Assembly (NCBI RefSeq): GCF_000003605.2
Contig: NW_003148774.1
Span: 186,358-225,633 of the forward strand
Reading direction: 5' to 3'
DNA length: 39,276 nt
DNA from: Saccoglossus kowalevskii
Lineage: Eukaryota; Hemichordata; Enteropneusta; Harrimaniidae
This document shows, piece by piece, positions 37,701-38,999 of this stretch. The notes beneath the pieces are model-generated. The model had not been told where the DNA came from, did not search any database, and saw only the letters and a program-made list of their open reading frames with translations. Position 1 is the first letter of the stretch. Each line of letters begins with the position of its first letter. Position numbers and translations under genes: made by a program.

Positions 37701-38999
37701 TAAAACTGTTAACTTTGGTGCTTTGCGAGTTGGTCAGACAATGAAACGTGTTGTACCTCTTATTAACAACAGTCCATGTCCAATTACATTCAAAATTGTC
37801 ATTACTCCAATGAGCTCATCTCTACAGCAACTACCAAGTGTACTGACCTTGTCTAATACTGATAAGATAACACTCAAACCAAGAGGAGGAACGCATAATC
37901 TAGAGGTCATATTTAGTCCAAAATGTCGTATACCTAAATTTACTGAAGAGGTTAGTAACACTTTTGCACGTCATTACTCTTGCATGACTGTCTGTGAATC
38001 GTTATGATCAAATAAGTTTTTTGTTCGAATTATGTGTCTATTAATACCTTTATTTGCATAATTGGTTCTTATACTATTTGTAACCACTATGTTAATTATT
38101 CATATATACTGGATTATTAATTATGGACACTGCCAGTAATCATTCTGGGTGTTCTACTGCAATATGTTCAGTCTTGCCTGATACCGGTATGTATTTTGTC
38201 TACTTTTCAGGTGATTTTGGAATGTGAGAGCCTCTCCCAACCAGTGTTTGTAGTGTCTGGGCTCTGTCAAGGAATTGATATCAATCTAGATCAAGACTCT
38301 ATTCCATATGGTGCTGTAGTTCTCAAGAGTTCAAGTAGTAGACGTTTACTTATGCACAATACTGGTGACATTGGAGCTGGGTAAGTCACATGCTCTATGC
38401 TTCAAAATTCCATGGCATGTATAGGACAAACACATCTGTCTGTCAACATTTGGTTTTCATTGCAAAGGTTGGAGTAGTTATTCTATTACAATTTGTCAGT
38501 CTTTACCTGGAAGATTATGACAACTACAACCAATAATAAAGTAACAGTTGGGGAAAATGCTAAAAATGGAAAATAAAAAAAATGTGGTAAATAAATTGGA
38601 GATTCAATTCAGTTTTATGTATGACAAAAACATACTGAAGAAGCAATGACCATACATGCACTGTTCCAGTGTACCCATATATGTTGCCATATTTCTATAA
38701 AATGCTAAAAATAAATACAGTTAGCACTTTGTTGTTAATTCATGTTTGTAAAAAACTCGAATGCTGCTGCTCTACTGTCTTTCTGTGTCTCCCATACACT
38801 AGCTTCTTAATTTCATCTTTTATCATTGCTTGCAATAAAACTGTCATTGAATATCTGTTGTAGATTTAAATGGAATGCTCAGAAGTTTGGACCTGATTTC
38901 TCAATTACACCAACTAAAGGTTATATATCATCTGGTATGACAGTGTCATTTGAAGTATCATTCCATCCAACTGAAATTTGTCAAGATATCCGTTATGAT
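1570..38999 (+). CDS. HYDIN: HYDIN, central-pair apparatus protein (73 coding exons, 3' end outside window)
   Basis: HYDIN is an axonemal scaffold of the C2 microtubule side of the ciliary central pair. Loss in mammals causes hydrocephalus and primary ciliary dyskinesia. The assignment rests on collinear similarity to vertebrate HYDIN as I recall it: for example IIELLDMGDTTHQK, LFSDDVFTIEP, the kinase-like P-loop GAPMSGKT, LMSCILPEDLLVEILAERLQ, VGEGYEDDITLDNIHG and FYPRESIKYHEIIPFEINGL all occur in the family's order. The fold content is many ASH/MSP-type immunoglobulin-like repeats with (V/I/L)-x-F-G strands, one adenylate-kinase-like domain (about residues 2100-2400), and charged linkers. 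The start at 1570 has A at -3 and directly follows a probable UTR acceptor. All 72 introns are GT-AG, and the summed length of 14,556 nt is divisible by three. The gene is cut at the right edge after the exon ending 38999. A motile-cilium gene such as this is likely under RFX/FOXJ1-type control, but I found no convincing X-box. Confidence 0.96.
2250..2375 (+). CDS. HYDIN: HYDIN coding exon 2
   Basis: Residues 45-86. MKEMAQTTEEKLSN and IIELLDMGDTTHQK match the conserved N-terminal helical segment of vertebrate HYDIN (LLDMS-x-x-x-HQK). Acceptor ctttcag, donor AAG|gtaata, phase 0 to phase 0. Confidence 0.93.
2761..2880 (+). CDS. HYDIN: HYDIN coding exon 3
   Basis: Residues 87-126, start of the first ASH domain: FQPFPSDITFQQYEPCEVYE then PLLLRNNDK. 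The F-x-x-Y-x-P-C pattern is the family's first ASH strand pair. Phase 0 to phase 0. Confidence 0.95.
2981..3115 (+). CDS. HYDIN: HYDIN coding exon 4
   Basis: Residues 127-171, end of ASH 1: SPYFKVISPPNVGHKVAPG and FKIQFTPEEKK. The acceptor follows a 12-T tract. F-x-P near the end is the usual last-strand signature of MSP-like folds. Phase 0 to phase 0. Confidence 0.95.
3311..3510 (+). CDS. HYDIN: HYDIN coding exon 5
   Basis: Residues 172-237. MTEKEKFIIPVRCIGARA closes one repeat, and LDFPDDVNFATCPVKYPSSR opens the next ASH domain. Donor AA|gtaagt, ends phase 2. Confidence 0.95.
3642..3766 (+). CDS. HYDIN: HYDIN coding exon 6
   Basis: Residues 238-279: PPNGILASNESMQIEIVFQP then HFGELVLHYDSG. 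Typical second half of an ASH domain (P-x-x-G-x-L, F-x-P). Ends phase 1, splitting a Gly codon. Confidence 0.94.
4262..4463 (+). CDS. HYDIN: HYDIN coding exon 7
   Basis: Residues 280-346: LYGGAIDSNVRLDKNSLRIE and YISMANQRTVTISNRSD, closely matching vertebrate HYDIN, then HYQWKPFATQEEED. Donor AG|gtttgc, ends phase 2. Confidence 0.95.
4706..4832 (+). CDS. HYDIN: HYDIN coding exon 8
   Basis: Residues 347-389, a charged helical linker: GAEEEMERDRFLEECITDP followed by TRTFKNRRR. Donor CGT|gtgagt, ends phase 0. Confidence 0.94.
4975..5215 (-). repeat. tRNA-derived SINE, copy B (reversed body, forward tail)
   Basis: In intron 8. On the minus strand 4977-5110 repeats the body of the copy at 612-735, including box A (complement of 5068-5078), box B (complement of 5008-5019) and the AAGCATCCTTTTTT leader. 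The adjoining 5143-5210 resembles the copy-A tail on the plus strand, so body and tail have opposite relative orientation here. Intron 8 splice sites are outside the repeat. Confidence 0.7.
5254..5529 (+). CDS. HYDIN: HYDIN coding exon 9
   Basis: Residues 390-481, one of the best-conserved stretches: MLFSDDVFTIEPVEGDIWPN, FCDITGRESRLPLRIRGDGI and ELDMGNIFVGSTHSYE. It spans one ASH domain and starts the next. Phase 0 to phase 0. Confidence 0.97.
5704..5995 (+). CDS. HYDIN: HYDIN coding exon 10
   Basis: Residues 482-578: NRGDIDAIYNL, FSFNPSEGIVLPGGHQAIQI, VDGSPHRLKLNFKGCVIGPT and KLKFGSVSYG. A full ASH repeat plus the first strand of the next. Donor G|gtaagt, ends phase 1. Confidence 0.97.
6004..6080 (+). 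repeat. tRNA-like SINE fragment in intron 10
   Basis: A box-A-like TAGTGGTTTTGG (6014-6025) and a box-B-like GGTTCAAATC (6060-6069) lie about 35 bases apart, just downstream of the exon 10 donor. The sequence differs from the SINE at 600-830. No acceptor-stem pairing or good anticodon arm is visible, so a tRNA-derived retroposon is more likely than a tRNA gene. The right boundary is unclear; the rest of intron 10 (to 6587) is plain AT-rich sequence. Confidence 0.5.
6588..6799 (+). CDS. HYDIN: HYDIN coding exon 11
   Basis: Residues 579-649: FNTSLVPMTFHLRVPGDGTG is nearly identical to vertebrate HYDIN, then KEFTLIPSTGTIDPQSQVEI. ASH domain. Ends phase 0. Confidence 0.96.
6893..6993 (+). CDS. 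HYDIN: HYDIN coding exon 12
   Basis: Residues 650-682: KKYDMSVVVDIDGVGEEILS then LPISAK, matching the family's VVDVEGIGEEVL segment. Ends phase 2. Confidence 0.95.
7110..7410 (+). CDS. HYDIN: HYDIN coding exon 13
   Basis: Residues 683-783: CVVPAIAVVTPILDYKRCFL, HPYEQNVQLYNDSDLPAKYD and SPVPSGIIAPHSVVEVPVVI. An ASH repeat whose usual G in the first strand is replaced by C (KRCF). Ends phase 0. Confidence 0.95.
7530..7682 (+). CDS. HYDIN: HYDIN coding exon 14
   Basis: Residues 784-834: CVGEGPVVHVSPTDIDYGNT then LSNESLIPAHFTCQM. ASH first half. Donor ATG|gtgagt, ends phase 0. Confidence 0.95.
7895..7998 (+). CDS. HYDIN: HYDIN coding exon 15
   Basis: Residues 835-868: VWKVEPKEGIIPPEDSLALT, the second half of the ASH begun in exon 14 (human: LWTIEPNEGMVPPE). 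Ends phase 2. Confidence 0.94.
7999..8859. other. Intron 15, 861 bp
   Basis: AT-rich with a short (AT)n run near 8743-8758 and one TACCGGTA palindrome at 8821-8828, about 30 bases upstream of the acceptor. I see no transposon ends or coding exon in it. Confidence 0.7.
8860..9133 (+). CDS. HYDIN: HYDIN coding exon 16
   Basis: Residues 869-960: VMAHGQGTTIVSEPPLTPAV, DLGPHFSNKPCVRIFKLTNS and GRRHQQMFWSTEGF, matching the vertebrate LINKGRRIQQLFW segment. Ends phase 0. Confidence 0.96.
9185..9235. repeat. Perfect 21-bp inverted repeat (hairpin) in intron 16
   Basis: Arms 9185-9205 and 9215-9235 are exact reverse complements around a 9-base loop (9206-9214). The left arm starts AGACAATAAAAC and the right arm ends GTTTTATTGTCT. 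The intron is only 177 bases long (9134-9310), so the hairpin occupies more than a quarter of it. In RNA it would be a 21-bp stem. Origin unknown: foldback repeat or small-RNA hairpin are both possible. Confidence 0.9.
9311..9423 (+). CDS. HYDIN: HYDIN coding exon 17
   Basis: Residues 961-997: proline-rich RLPKPPQTPRP, then FSLTPSRFELEPGQSIDVLL, an ASH segment. Ends phase 2. Confidence 0.94.
9553..9703 (+). CDS. HYDIN: HYDIN coding exon 18
   Basis: Residues 998-1048: VVKERMVCHAIIGRASGKER (human: IVKEKLVCHAIIGAQKGK), then LLEFSTKQIAFRVEK. Ends phase 0. The following intron (9704-10072) has a short TG/TATC/TCTG-type simple repeat near 9814-9848. Confidence 0.95.
10073..10210 (+). CDS. HYDIN: HYDIN coding exon 19
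   Basis: Residues 1049-1094: ELELHNVSSLPLSTMLVLEY then PFQIVTEDGTEVSEM. ASH second strand group. Phase 0 to phase 0. Confidence 0.93.
10352..10480 (+). CDS. HYDIN: HYDIN coding exon 20
   Basis: Residues 1095-1137: ELNMELDQKTLIKITFDPDY then LLKVSYKEHPHV, the end of an ASH domain (human: IKYVEHPQ). Phase 0 to phase 0. Confidence 0.95.
10663..11028 (+). CDS. HYDIN: HYDIN coding exon 21 (ASH plus acidic linker)
   Basis: Residues 1138-1259. The first third is a conserved ASH start: MDVDFGCILNDTEVTRYVNI, then NNSPMPVKYQWSFLEP. From about 10860 the frame becomes a Glu/Asp-rich linker of some 60 residues with many GAN codons. Acidity at this site is more extreme than I recall for the vertebrate protein. 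Phase 0 to phase 0. Confidence 0.95.
11358..11483 (+). CDS. HYDIN: HYDIN coding exon 22 (acidic linker)
   Basis: Residues 1260-1301, almost wholly charged: DSDKKDDDEDEDDNQEKQDE. Continues the exon 21 linker. Symmetric, phase 0 to phase 0, so its skipping would keep the frame. Confidence 0.85.
11617..11790 (+). CDS. HYDIN: HYDIN coding exon 23
   Basis: Residues 1302-1359, polar linker ending NEPTTCGIEE, which joins VFDILP of the next exon as in the vertebrate GIEEVFDILP motif. Phase 0 to phase 0. Confidence 0.92.
11893..12102 (+). CDS. HYDIN: HYDIN coding exon 24
   Basis: Residues 1360-1429: VFDILPLYGMLLPGENERIT, TFYGHADIGIGAKAICDVEG and NDIDYGKQ. Very close to vertebrate HYDIN. Phase 0 to phase 0. 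Confidence 0.97.
12215..12436 (+). CDS. HYDIN: HYDIN coding exon 25
   Basis: Residues 1430-1503: EIILENTGKVGFDFVALNMD and RLVIKFLPGVPEKFHKSFE, matching LTNTGKVGFEF and YYLPGVPEVFKRSF in human. The acceptor (aaag ending 12214) has a weak tract. Phase 0 to phase 0. Confidence 0.95.
12612..12857 (+). CDS. HYDIN: HYDIN coding exon 26
   Basis: Residues 1504-1585: IINIRGEGVFPRVSLDLPRY closes an ASH domain, followed by a polar Ser/Asp/Lys-rich linker. The acceptor (tttaaag ending 12611) is weak. Phase 0 to phase 0. Confidence 0.94.
12986..13191 (+). CDS. HYDIN: HYDIN coding exon 27
   Basis: Residues 1586-1653: ELEMQMEVERMIVKEFASEH (human: HLQMEVERLIVQSYVLEH), then a Ser/Lys linker ending KTKKMKKPK. 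Ends phase 2. Confidence 0.95.
13545..13818 (+). CDS. HYDIN: HYDIN coding exon 28
   Basis: Residues 1654-1745: CLDFGYVVLGTVRTHIVRAT, NTGYFPVSFSVDRHSLLSTG and ELDRVRNLPGFPDQETVDFV, a full ASH domain. A second AG six bases in (13549-13550) could act as an alternative acceptor removing two residues. Ends phase 0. Confidence 0.96.
14037..14231 (+). CDS. HYDIN: HYDIN coding exon 29
   Basis: Residues 1746-1810: GPCVFIRLKANVTMPDMEIS, LDFATVLCGQCKVITVQLHN and EWSSKPTDKEKRK. An ASH domain with the family's FATxxCGQC signature. Phase 0 to phase 0. Confidence 0.96.
14466..14486 (+). CDS. HYDIN: Candidate HYDIN microexon 30 (21 nt)
   Basis: A 21-base piece reading AEVAARK between an acceptor-like site (aaaag ending 14465, preceded by a T/C-rich tract) and a donor gtacaa. 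It is in phase 0 on both sides, so inclusion or skipping keeps the frame between exons 29 and 31. The residues suit the charged helical linker here, but human HYDIN as I recall it has nothing obviously equivalent. Supported by splice signals and phase only. Confidence 0.45.
14487..15994. other. Intron 30, 1.5 kb, probably with decayed retroelement
   Basis: Contains an (ATAGT)5 microsatellite at 14789-14813 adjoining TTTATTTTATTTG, which on the minus strand resembles the 3' end and simple-repeat tail of a non-LTR retrotransposon. Minus-strand sequence up to about 15800 has short broken frames (one at 15099-15374, another with a C-x2-C pair near 15700-15770) that I could not assign. No clear HYDIN exon is visible here. 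Confidence 0.35.
14789..14813. repeat. (ATAGT)5 microsatellite
   Basis: Five uninterrupted ATAGT units, directly followed by TTATTTTATTTG. It may be the target-site tail of a reversed retroelement. Confidence 0.9.
15995..16141 (+). CDS. HYDIN: HYDIN coding exon 31
   Basis: Residues 1818-1866: IDKHIPLHVRKKMKPEKPKP, FEMMPPDGFLLPGQRVNVQV and KFMPTEE, parallel to the vertebrate FEIQPISGVLDPGEKSNVQV segment. Phase 0 to phase 0. Confidence 0.95.
16467..16706 (+). CDS. HYDIN: HYDIN coding exon 32
   Basis: Residues 1867-1946: LLMVNGQGQEPKLEFSTSLL, EFGPILPHSQGDEVEVTVKN and PVEFYSLEFDTQYLEEEK. A full ASH domain. Phase 0 to phase 0. Confidence 0.96.
17171..17357 (+). CDS. HYDIN: HYDIN coding exon 33
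   Basis: Residues 1947-2008: ILRMMKGYDDNNTILLPPRP (human: ILRKLKGYDSYNTLLLPPR), then a Gln/Glu/Lys-rich coiled coil and an Ala run. Donor A|gtatgt, ends phase 1. Confidence 0.95.
17625..17837. mobile_element. MITE copy 1 (TA-flanked, long inverted ends), intron 33
   Basis: 213 bases including TA at each end. The left end CTGTAGAGTACTTTATTTTC is the near reverse complement of the right end, which reads GAAAATAAAGTATTTCACAG. Inner segments (ttttcgctgaagg and ccttttcagcgaaaa) also pair. A second copy in the same orientation lies at 28859-29070. TA flanks suggest a Tc1/mariner-type non-autonomous element; there is no coding capacity. Confidence 0.85.
17932..18156 (+). CDS. HYDIN: HYDIN coding exon 34
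   Basis: Residues 2009-2083, a low-complexity Glu/Asp/Ser/Lys linker: GPSPRPPSSIHDSEKDRRSE and KPTETKDDEEDGK. Identified by position and phase (1 to 1) rather than by sequence similarity. Symmetric, so skippable in frame. Confidence 0.85.
18259..18675 (+). CDS. HYDIN: HYDIN coding exon 35 (kinase-like domain, P-loop)
   Basis: Residues 2084-2222. It carries the N-terminal half of the HYDIN adenylate-kinase-like domain: AIARHLGIDLTPEG, GIAICVQGAPMSGKTTTAIA with Walker A GAPMSGKT at residues 2133-2140 (18405-18428), and LTVDGVVLEAISN. The Lys and Thr of the P-loop are intact. The Ala/Gly-rich end (SVEAVAAHAAQGGG) is linker. Ends phase 1. Confidence 0.97.
19068..19127 (+). CDS. HYDIN: Candidate HYDIN cassette exon 36 (60 nt)
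   Basis: A 60-base piece from acceptor tttaag (ending 19067) to donor gtggct, reading VVSFRAESQLAVSRHSRLAQ across the split codons, phase 1 on both sides. Exons 35 and 37 are also compatible with direct joining. Codon content is richer in G+C than the surrounding intron. The residues would fall in the variable linker inside the kinase-like domain. Both splice sites are weak and I recall no clear vertebrate match. Confidence 0.4.
19668..19996. mobile_element. hAT-type MITE with 8-bp target duplication, intron 36
   Basis: The element 19676-19988 (313 bp) begins CAGTGTGCCCTCTAA and ends TTAGAGGGCACACTG, perfect 15-bp inverted ends. It is flanked by the exact direct repeat GTGGTGAT (19668-19675 and 19989-19996). 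An 8-bp duplication with CA..TG ends is the hallmark of hAT transposition. There is no coding capacity, so it is non-autonomous. The intact duplication suggests a fairly recent insertion. Confidence 0.92.
20147..20475 (+). CDS. HYDIN: HYDIN coding exon 37 (kinase-like domain, middle)
   Basis: Residues 2243-2352. A variable Ser/Lys-rich insert (KPEKKDKKEKKAD) is followed by the conserved PPPAAPIARRLSVSASVAGE and LMSCILPEDLLVEILAERLQ, nearly matching vertebrate HYDIN. In adenylate kinases an equivalent helix lies before the D-G-F-P-R motif. Ends phase 0. Confidence 0.97.
20520..21125. mobile_element. Non-autonomous element with 157-bp tandem units, intron 37
   Basis: The left end is a hairpin: AGCTCCGCT (20521-20529) and AGCGGAGCT (20543-20551), with inner CGAC and GTCG arms. 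The right end repeats AGCGGAGCT at 21116-21124, so the outer ends TAGCTCCGCT and AGCGGAGCTA are inverted repeats. Between them are three tandem units of exactly 157 bases (starting 20601, 20758, 20915) plus a shortened fourth. No coding frame. The class is uncertain; terminal hairpins with internal minisatellites are known in several non-autonomous DNA elements. Confidence 0.75.
20601..21071. repeat. Three 157-bp tandem repeats
   Basis: Each unit opens with TCGACTTCTT or TCGACTTC and closes with TTTGGTAAAAAGTGATATTT. Units 2 and 3 are the most alike; unit 1 is more diverged. A truncated fourth begins at 21072 and runs into ATTGCTTTGATACTATG. Confidence 0.92.
21712..21895 (+). CDS. HYDIN: HYDIN coding exon 38 (kinase-like domain, end)
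   Basis: Residues 2353-2413: LNDCHRGVVFDGLETMFSQS corresponds to the adenylate-kinase D-x-x-x-G-(F/V)-(I/V)-x-D-G-F-P-R strand, but F-P-R is L-E-T here, so the motif's arginine is absent. A helical LKLEQSVLQAREKKAREER start of coiled coil follows. Ends phase 1. Confidence 0.96.
22072..22213 (+). CDS. HYDIN: HYDIN coding exon 39 (coiled coil)
   Basis: Residues 2414-2460: ALEEMSEDEYDSLSDEQKAD matches the vertebrate MDEEEYDALTEEEKL segment in the charged helix after the kinase-like domain. Phase 1 to phase 2. Confidence 0.94.
22332..22415 (+). CDS. HYDIN: HYDIN coding exon 40 (coiled coil)
   Basis: Residues 2461-2488, wholly Glu/Arg/Leu/Gln helix: ERERRERELRQLEEERRQEE. Phase 2 to phase 2. Confidence 0.92.
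22580..22870 (+). CDS. HYDIN: HYDIN coding exon 41 (charged linker)
   Basis: Residues 2489-2585. Lys/Glu/Gly-rich sequence, with a strongly repetitive stretch DKHKDKERDKDKDRDRDRE near 22710-22770 encoded by purine-rich near-repeats. Probably a single charged helix or disordered spacer. Phase 2 to phase 2. Confidence 0.9.
23349..23724 (+). CDS. HYDIN: HYDIN coding exon 42
   Basis: Residues 2586-2711: MLTNRFRAFEHCYKDIEKLL and RWDRNQGITVPDP match the vertebrate FKTYELTLKDVQNILMYWDRKQG segment. It ends with another charged helix, ERERLERERMERERIEKERA. Ends phase 0. Confidence 0.95.
24381..24575 (+). CDS. HYDIN: HYDIN coding exon 43
   Basis: Residues 2712-2776: an Ala run and acidic linker, then GQQILDTNRLPSAVE (human: ALESDKLPKGEQ). 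The acceptor is the tandem tag-cag, so the exon may start at 24381 or 24384, with or without one Gln. Ends phase 0. Confidence 0.9.
24710..24861 (+). CDS. HYDIN: HYDIN coding exon 44
   Basis: Residues 2777-2826: VLDGLGLGPSGPPVPPPANF and SVVPYPVKRKPPP match the vertebrate ILDILGLGASGPPIPPPALF and YPVKRPP. Ends phase 2. Confidence 0.96.
25053..25131 (+). CDS. HYDIN: HYDIN coding exon 45
   Basis: Residues 2827-2853, a Glu/Pro/Lys linker: EEKPKEVEPEPEAATPDKGR. Chosen by phase (2 in, 0 out). The donor gtgatc is weak and the sequence is not family-specific. Confidence 0.8.
25335..25561 (+). CDS. HYDIN: HYDIN coding exon 46
   Basis: Residues 2854-2928: a basic, Ser/Gly/Lys-rich, probably disordered segment (GKGKGKDKLRAGAESQSGRR) and a Thr/Pro patch. 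Phase 0 in, phase 2 out. Confidence 0.88.
25799..25981 (+). CDS. HYDIN: HYDIN coding exon 47
   Basis: Residues 2929-2989: RFQSEELGQFDQTLNFEIVG and YQLYCRGICAFPNISREPR, start of the C-terminal ASH array (human: GNFDQTFNFEILG, YQLYCRGICTYP). Phase 2 to phase 2. Confidence 0.97.
26098..26377 (+). CDS. HYDIN: HYDIN coding exon 48
   Basis: Residues 2990-3083: ETLEFGPLLNGKSRERYKEG, NLETMTVLNTSPLEADISFC and LLDPPNMLLKPGQSQ. ASH domain. Ends phase 0. Confidence 0.96.
26575..26747 (+). CDS. HYDIN: HYDIN coding exon 49
   Basis: Residues 3084-3140: ELTVWAYPKNKGFFEDQIVC, RENPEPVLFKVSCYGVRPEL and LHFERVLLHR. ASH end and next ASH start. Ends phase 2. Confidence 0.96.
26887..27085 (+). CDS. HYDIN: HYDIN coding exon 50
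   Basis: Residues 3141-3207: LRNSTLLPVAWKVNGLENLG and DDFSMPQEQGIIEPKSEYPL, then PINLKKIIRLE. ASH domain. Ends phase 0. Confidence 0.96.
27258..27457 (+). CDS. HYDIN: HYDIN coding exon 51
   Basis: Residues 3208-3273: VQAEAYDVALDMSFPRGADG, LDFGIIRVMDETKQTC and KNKGKYEIQYA. Close to vertebrate FPKGAEGGLDFGIVRV. Ends phase 2. Confidence 0.96.
27736..27901 (+). CDS. HYDIN: HYDIN coding exon 52
   Basis: Residues 3274-3329: LFSVLPQKGTLINSDRPTQV and FRSREEITIRDQPVLKCQ. Second half of the ASH domain. Ends phase 0. Confidence 0.95.
28011..28261 (+). CDS. HYDIN: HYDIN coding exon 53
   Basis: Residues 3330-3412: EPNITDGGETIASIPVKLSV and INFGSMLLNQRRTRTFTIEN, then FDFKYTISK. ASH domain. Ends phase 2. 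Confidence 0.96.
28262..29214. other. Intron 53, 953 bp
   Basis: Apart from the MITE at 28859-29070, it is AT-rich sequence without a recognisable exon or other element. Confidence 0.65.
28859..29070. mobile_element. MITE copy 2 (TA-flanked, long inverted ends), intron 53
   Basis: 212 bases including TA at both ends, same family and orientation as 17625-17837. Shared landmarks include CTTTATTTTC, TTTTCGCTGAAGG, AATATACTTTTTTTC, AAATTCCATACAAAAC and CCTTTTCAGCGAAAA. The two copies differ by scattered substitutions, so they are independent, older insertions. Confidence 0.85.
29215..29301 (+). CDS. HYDIN: HYDIN coding exon 54 (Arg/Ser linker)
   Basis: Residues 3413-3441: QVPGRRSRSRDGSSSGRSIA, an Arg/Ser-rich linker with several possible phosphosites. 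Vertebrate HYDIN has an Arg/Ser/His linker at the same place. Symmetric phase 2 to 2, so skippable in frame. Confidence 0.88.
29302..30180. other. Intron 54, 879 bp
   Basis: Includes a CT-rich tract with a strong acceptor look (tctctatacag ending about 29440) not followed by a supported exon. The remainder is AT-rich; no repeat ends recognised. Confidence 0.6.
30181..30334 (+). CDS. HYDIN: HYDIN coding exon 55
   Basis: Residues 3442-3493: a Gly run (MGGGGGGANQ) then GPFTVYPAFGLVMPGAQQII and TVDCGP (human: GMFTVYPGFGSIPSGGQQVI, NVDC). Ends phase 0. Confidence 0.96.
30516..30800 (+). CDS. HYDIN: HYDIN coding exon 56
   Basis: Residues 3494-3588: DICIDISDRDPKDHPQGIPY, AIFEEHRVC and GGVFGEDENKFVFGNVIVGR. 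Two ASH repeats meet here. Phase 0 to phase 0. Confidence 0.97.
30961..31113 (+). CDS. HYDIN: HYDIN coding exon 57
   Basis: Residues 3589-3639: VPCDVVFTCKPVSSKPSSKL and IFEIEPNRVSIPAHSHTYAT, then VKFTPPSMQ. ASH second half. Phase 0 to phase 0. Confidence 0.95.
31490..31723 (+). CDS. HYDIN: HYDIN coding exon 58
   Basis: Residues 3640-3717: FEAAIDGLSGALAKQRNLAF, EVQGEGNLPRIVIKKPTIRN and LLLFQRILIGRNQILPLILK. Nearly collinear with human. Phase 0 to phase 0. Confidence 0.97.
32045..32144 (+). CDS. HYDIN: HYDIN coding exon 59
   Basis: Residues 3718-3750: VDIDLESLDGAFTLKNCKDT, then an acidic end (DEDEDD). Ends phase 1. Confidence 0.92.
32486..32755 (+). CDS. HYDIN: HYDIN coding exon 60
   Basis: Residues 3751-3840: RPHTASLIVDVGEEAKFDVT and QLVGEGYEDDITLDNIHG, a family hallmark sequence. 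Ends phase 1. Confidence 0.97.
32916..33190 (+). CDS. HYDIN: HYDIN coding exon 61
   Basis: Residues 3841-3932: INFGDCHIGEPRTLSFTMTN, VRFQWPEHPECKFSPMIGHL and KITFDLPPNQ. ASH domain. Ends phase 0. Confidence 0.97.
33333..33763 (+). CDS. HYDIN: HYDIN coding exon 62 (with charged insert)
   Basis: Residues 3933-4075. DWDDRMRVVKWIDVPTQPAR and KRKVVETEPEPEF are conserved, but between them about 55 residues of Lys/Glu/Arg helix (with an ERER run) replace a few residues in human. ISANVDF-like VSANADYSKYKCKT and VHFKDTLMFQTRVYQ start the next ASH. Ends phase 2. Confidence 0.96.
33971..34240 (+). CDS. HYDIN: HYDIN coding exon 63
   Basis: Residues 4076-4165: QLDYNWQVILEDSRKSVSFA and IIPFSIEPDVGTVAVGKKQN, then FTVKFSPIDVHEFEGRLICR. 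ASH domain. Ends phase 2. Confidence 0.96.
34691..34915 (+). CDS. HYDIN: HYDIN coding exon 64
   Basis: Residues 4166-4240: GPVILVRGRSLMPYCHFELE, DSDYITGARRNPALPG and LDANTRVIEFSSVGI, matching vertebrate DSDYISGHQRNPELRG and LDPNTRVIEF. Donor AG|gtatgg, ends phase 2. Confidence 0.97.
35049..35187 (+). CDS. HYDIN: HYDIN coding exon 65
   Basis: Residues 4241-4287: FFIVNPTQANYSFIWSCDDE and NPTVFHCGAPGGLINSGKKH. ASH domain. Ends phase 0. Confidence 0.95.
35285..35450 (+). CDS. HYDIN: HYDIN coding exon 66
   Basis: Residues 4288-4342: YIPNQLGIVESFWRFSIPEQ, NISVPFLLVGNTREPAIS and INFKSLLLG. Acceptor tttctaag. Ends phase 1. Confidence 0.97.
35799..35946 (+). CDS. HYDIN: HYDIN coding exon 67
   Basis: Residues 4343-4391: HRARETVCLINNESLAFEYE and LDVTPLKAIVPPNSR. 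ASH domain. Ends phase 2. Confidence 0.95.
36236..36443 (+). CDS. HYDIN: HYDIN coding exon 68
   Basis: Residues 4392-4461: LPIDIYFAPVVEKEVNFNLE and LPIYLNVKAEGYSMNAALLC (human: FPIDIFFTPKQEGDVNFNL, LNVKAEGYTMN). Ends phase 0. Confidence 0.97.
36466..36541. repeat. 41-bp tandem duplication in intron 68
   Basis: AGTCATGATTGCTGTTACAG.. at 36466 is repeated as AGTCATGGTTGCTGTCACAG.. at 36507, both ending GATTTACTCTAA, a period of 41 bases. The rest of this intron (36444-36848) is unremarkable. Confidence 0.85.
36849..37073 (+). CDS. HYDIN: HYDIN coding exon 69
   Basis: Residues 4462-4536: VEMNEKAVRQLWIVNSGRFN, FDFEWTLNERSGRREK and KCTLSFKPPGKVTLRGCELS. ASH domain. Phase 0 to phase 0. Confidence 0.95.
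37202..37371 (+). CDS. HYDIN: HYDIN coding exon 70
   Basis: Residues 4537-4592: ITNGPIYNINVTGYGVAPGL and YDFGPCFIYRAGMPEHKALL, matching YNFGTCFIYQAGMPPYK in human. Ends phase 2. Confidence 0.97.
37479..37950 (+). CDS. HYDIN: HYDIN coding exon 71
   Basis: Residues 4593-4750, the longest exon here: FYPRESIKYHEIIPFEINGL, GEGTEMRVEVVNPRDKTVNF and LEVIFSPKCRIPKFTEE. It spans more than one ASH repeat. Ends phase 0. Confidence 0.98.
38211..38380 (+). CDS. HYDIN: HYDIN coding exon 72
   Basis: Residues 4751-4806: FVVSGLCQGIDINLDQDSIP, YGAVVLKSSSSRRLLMHNTG and DIGAG. ASH start. Ends phase 2. Confidence 0.97.
38864..38999 (+). CDS. HYDIN: HYDIN coding exon 73 (last in window)
   Basis: Residues 4807-4852: FKWNAQKFGPDFSITPTKGY and ISSGMTVSFEVSFHPTEICQ, matching RFKWDIKKFEPHFSISPEEGYITSG in parts in human. 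Donor gtaagt at 39000, phase 0. The remaining C-terminal exons are outside the window. Confidence 0.97.
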
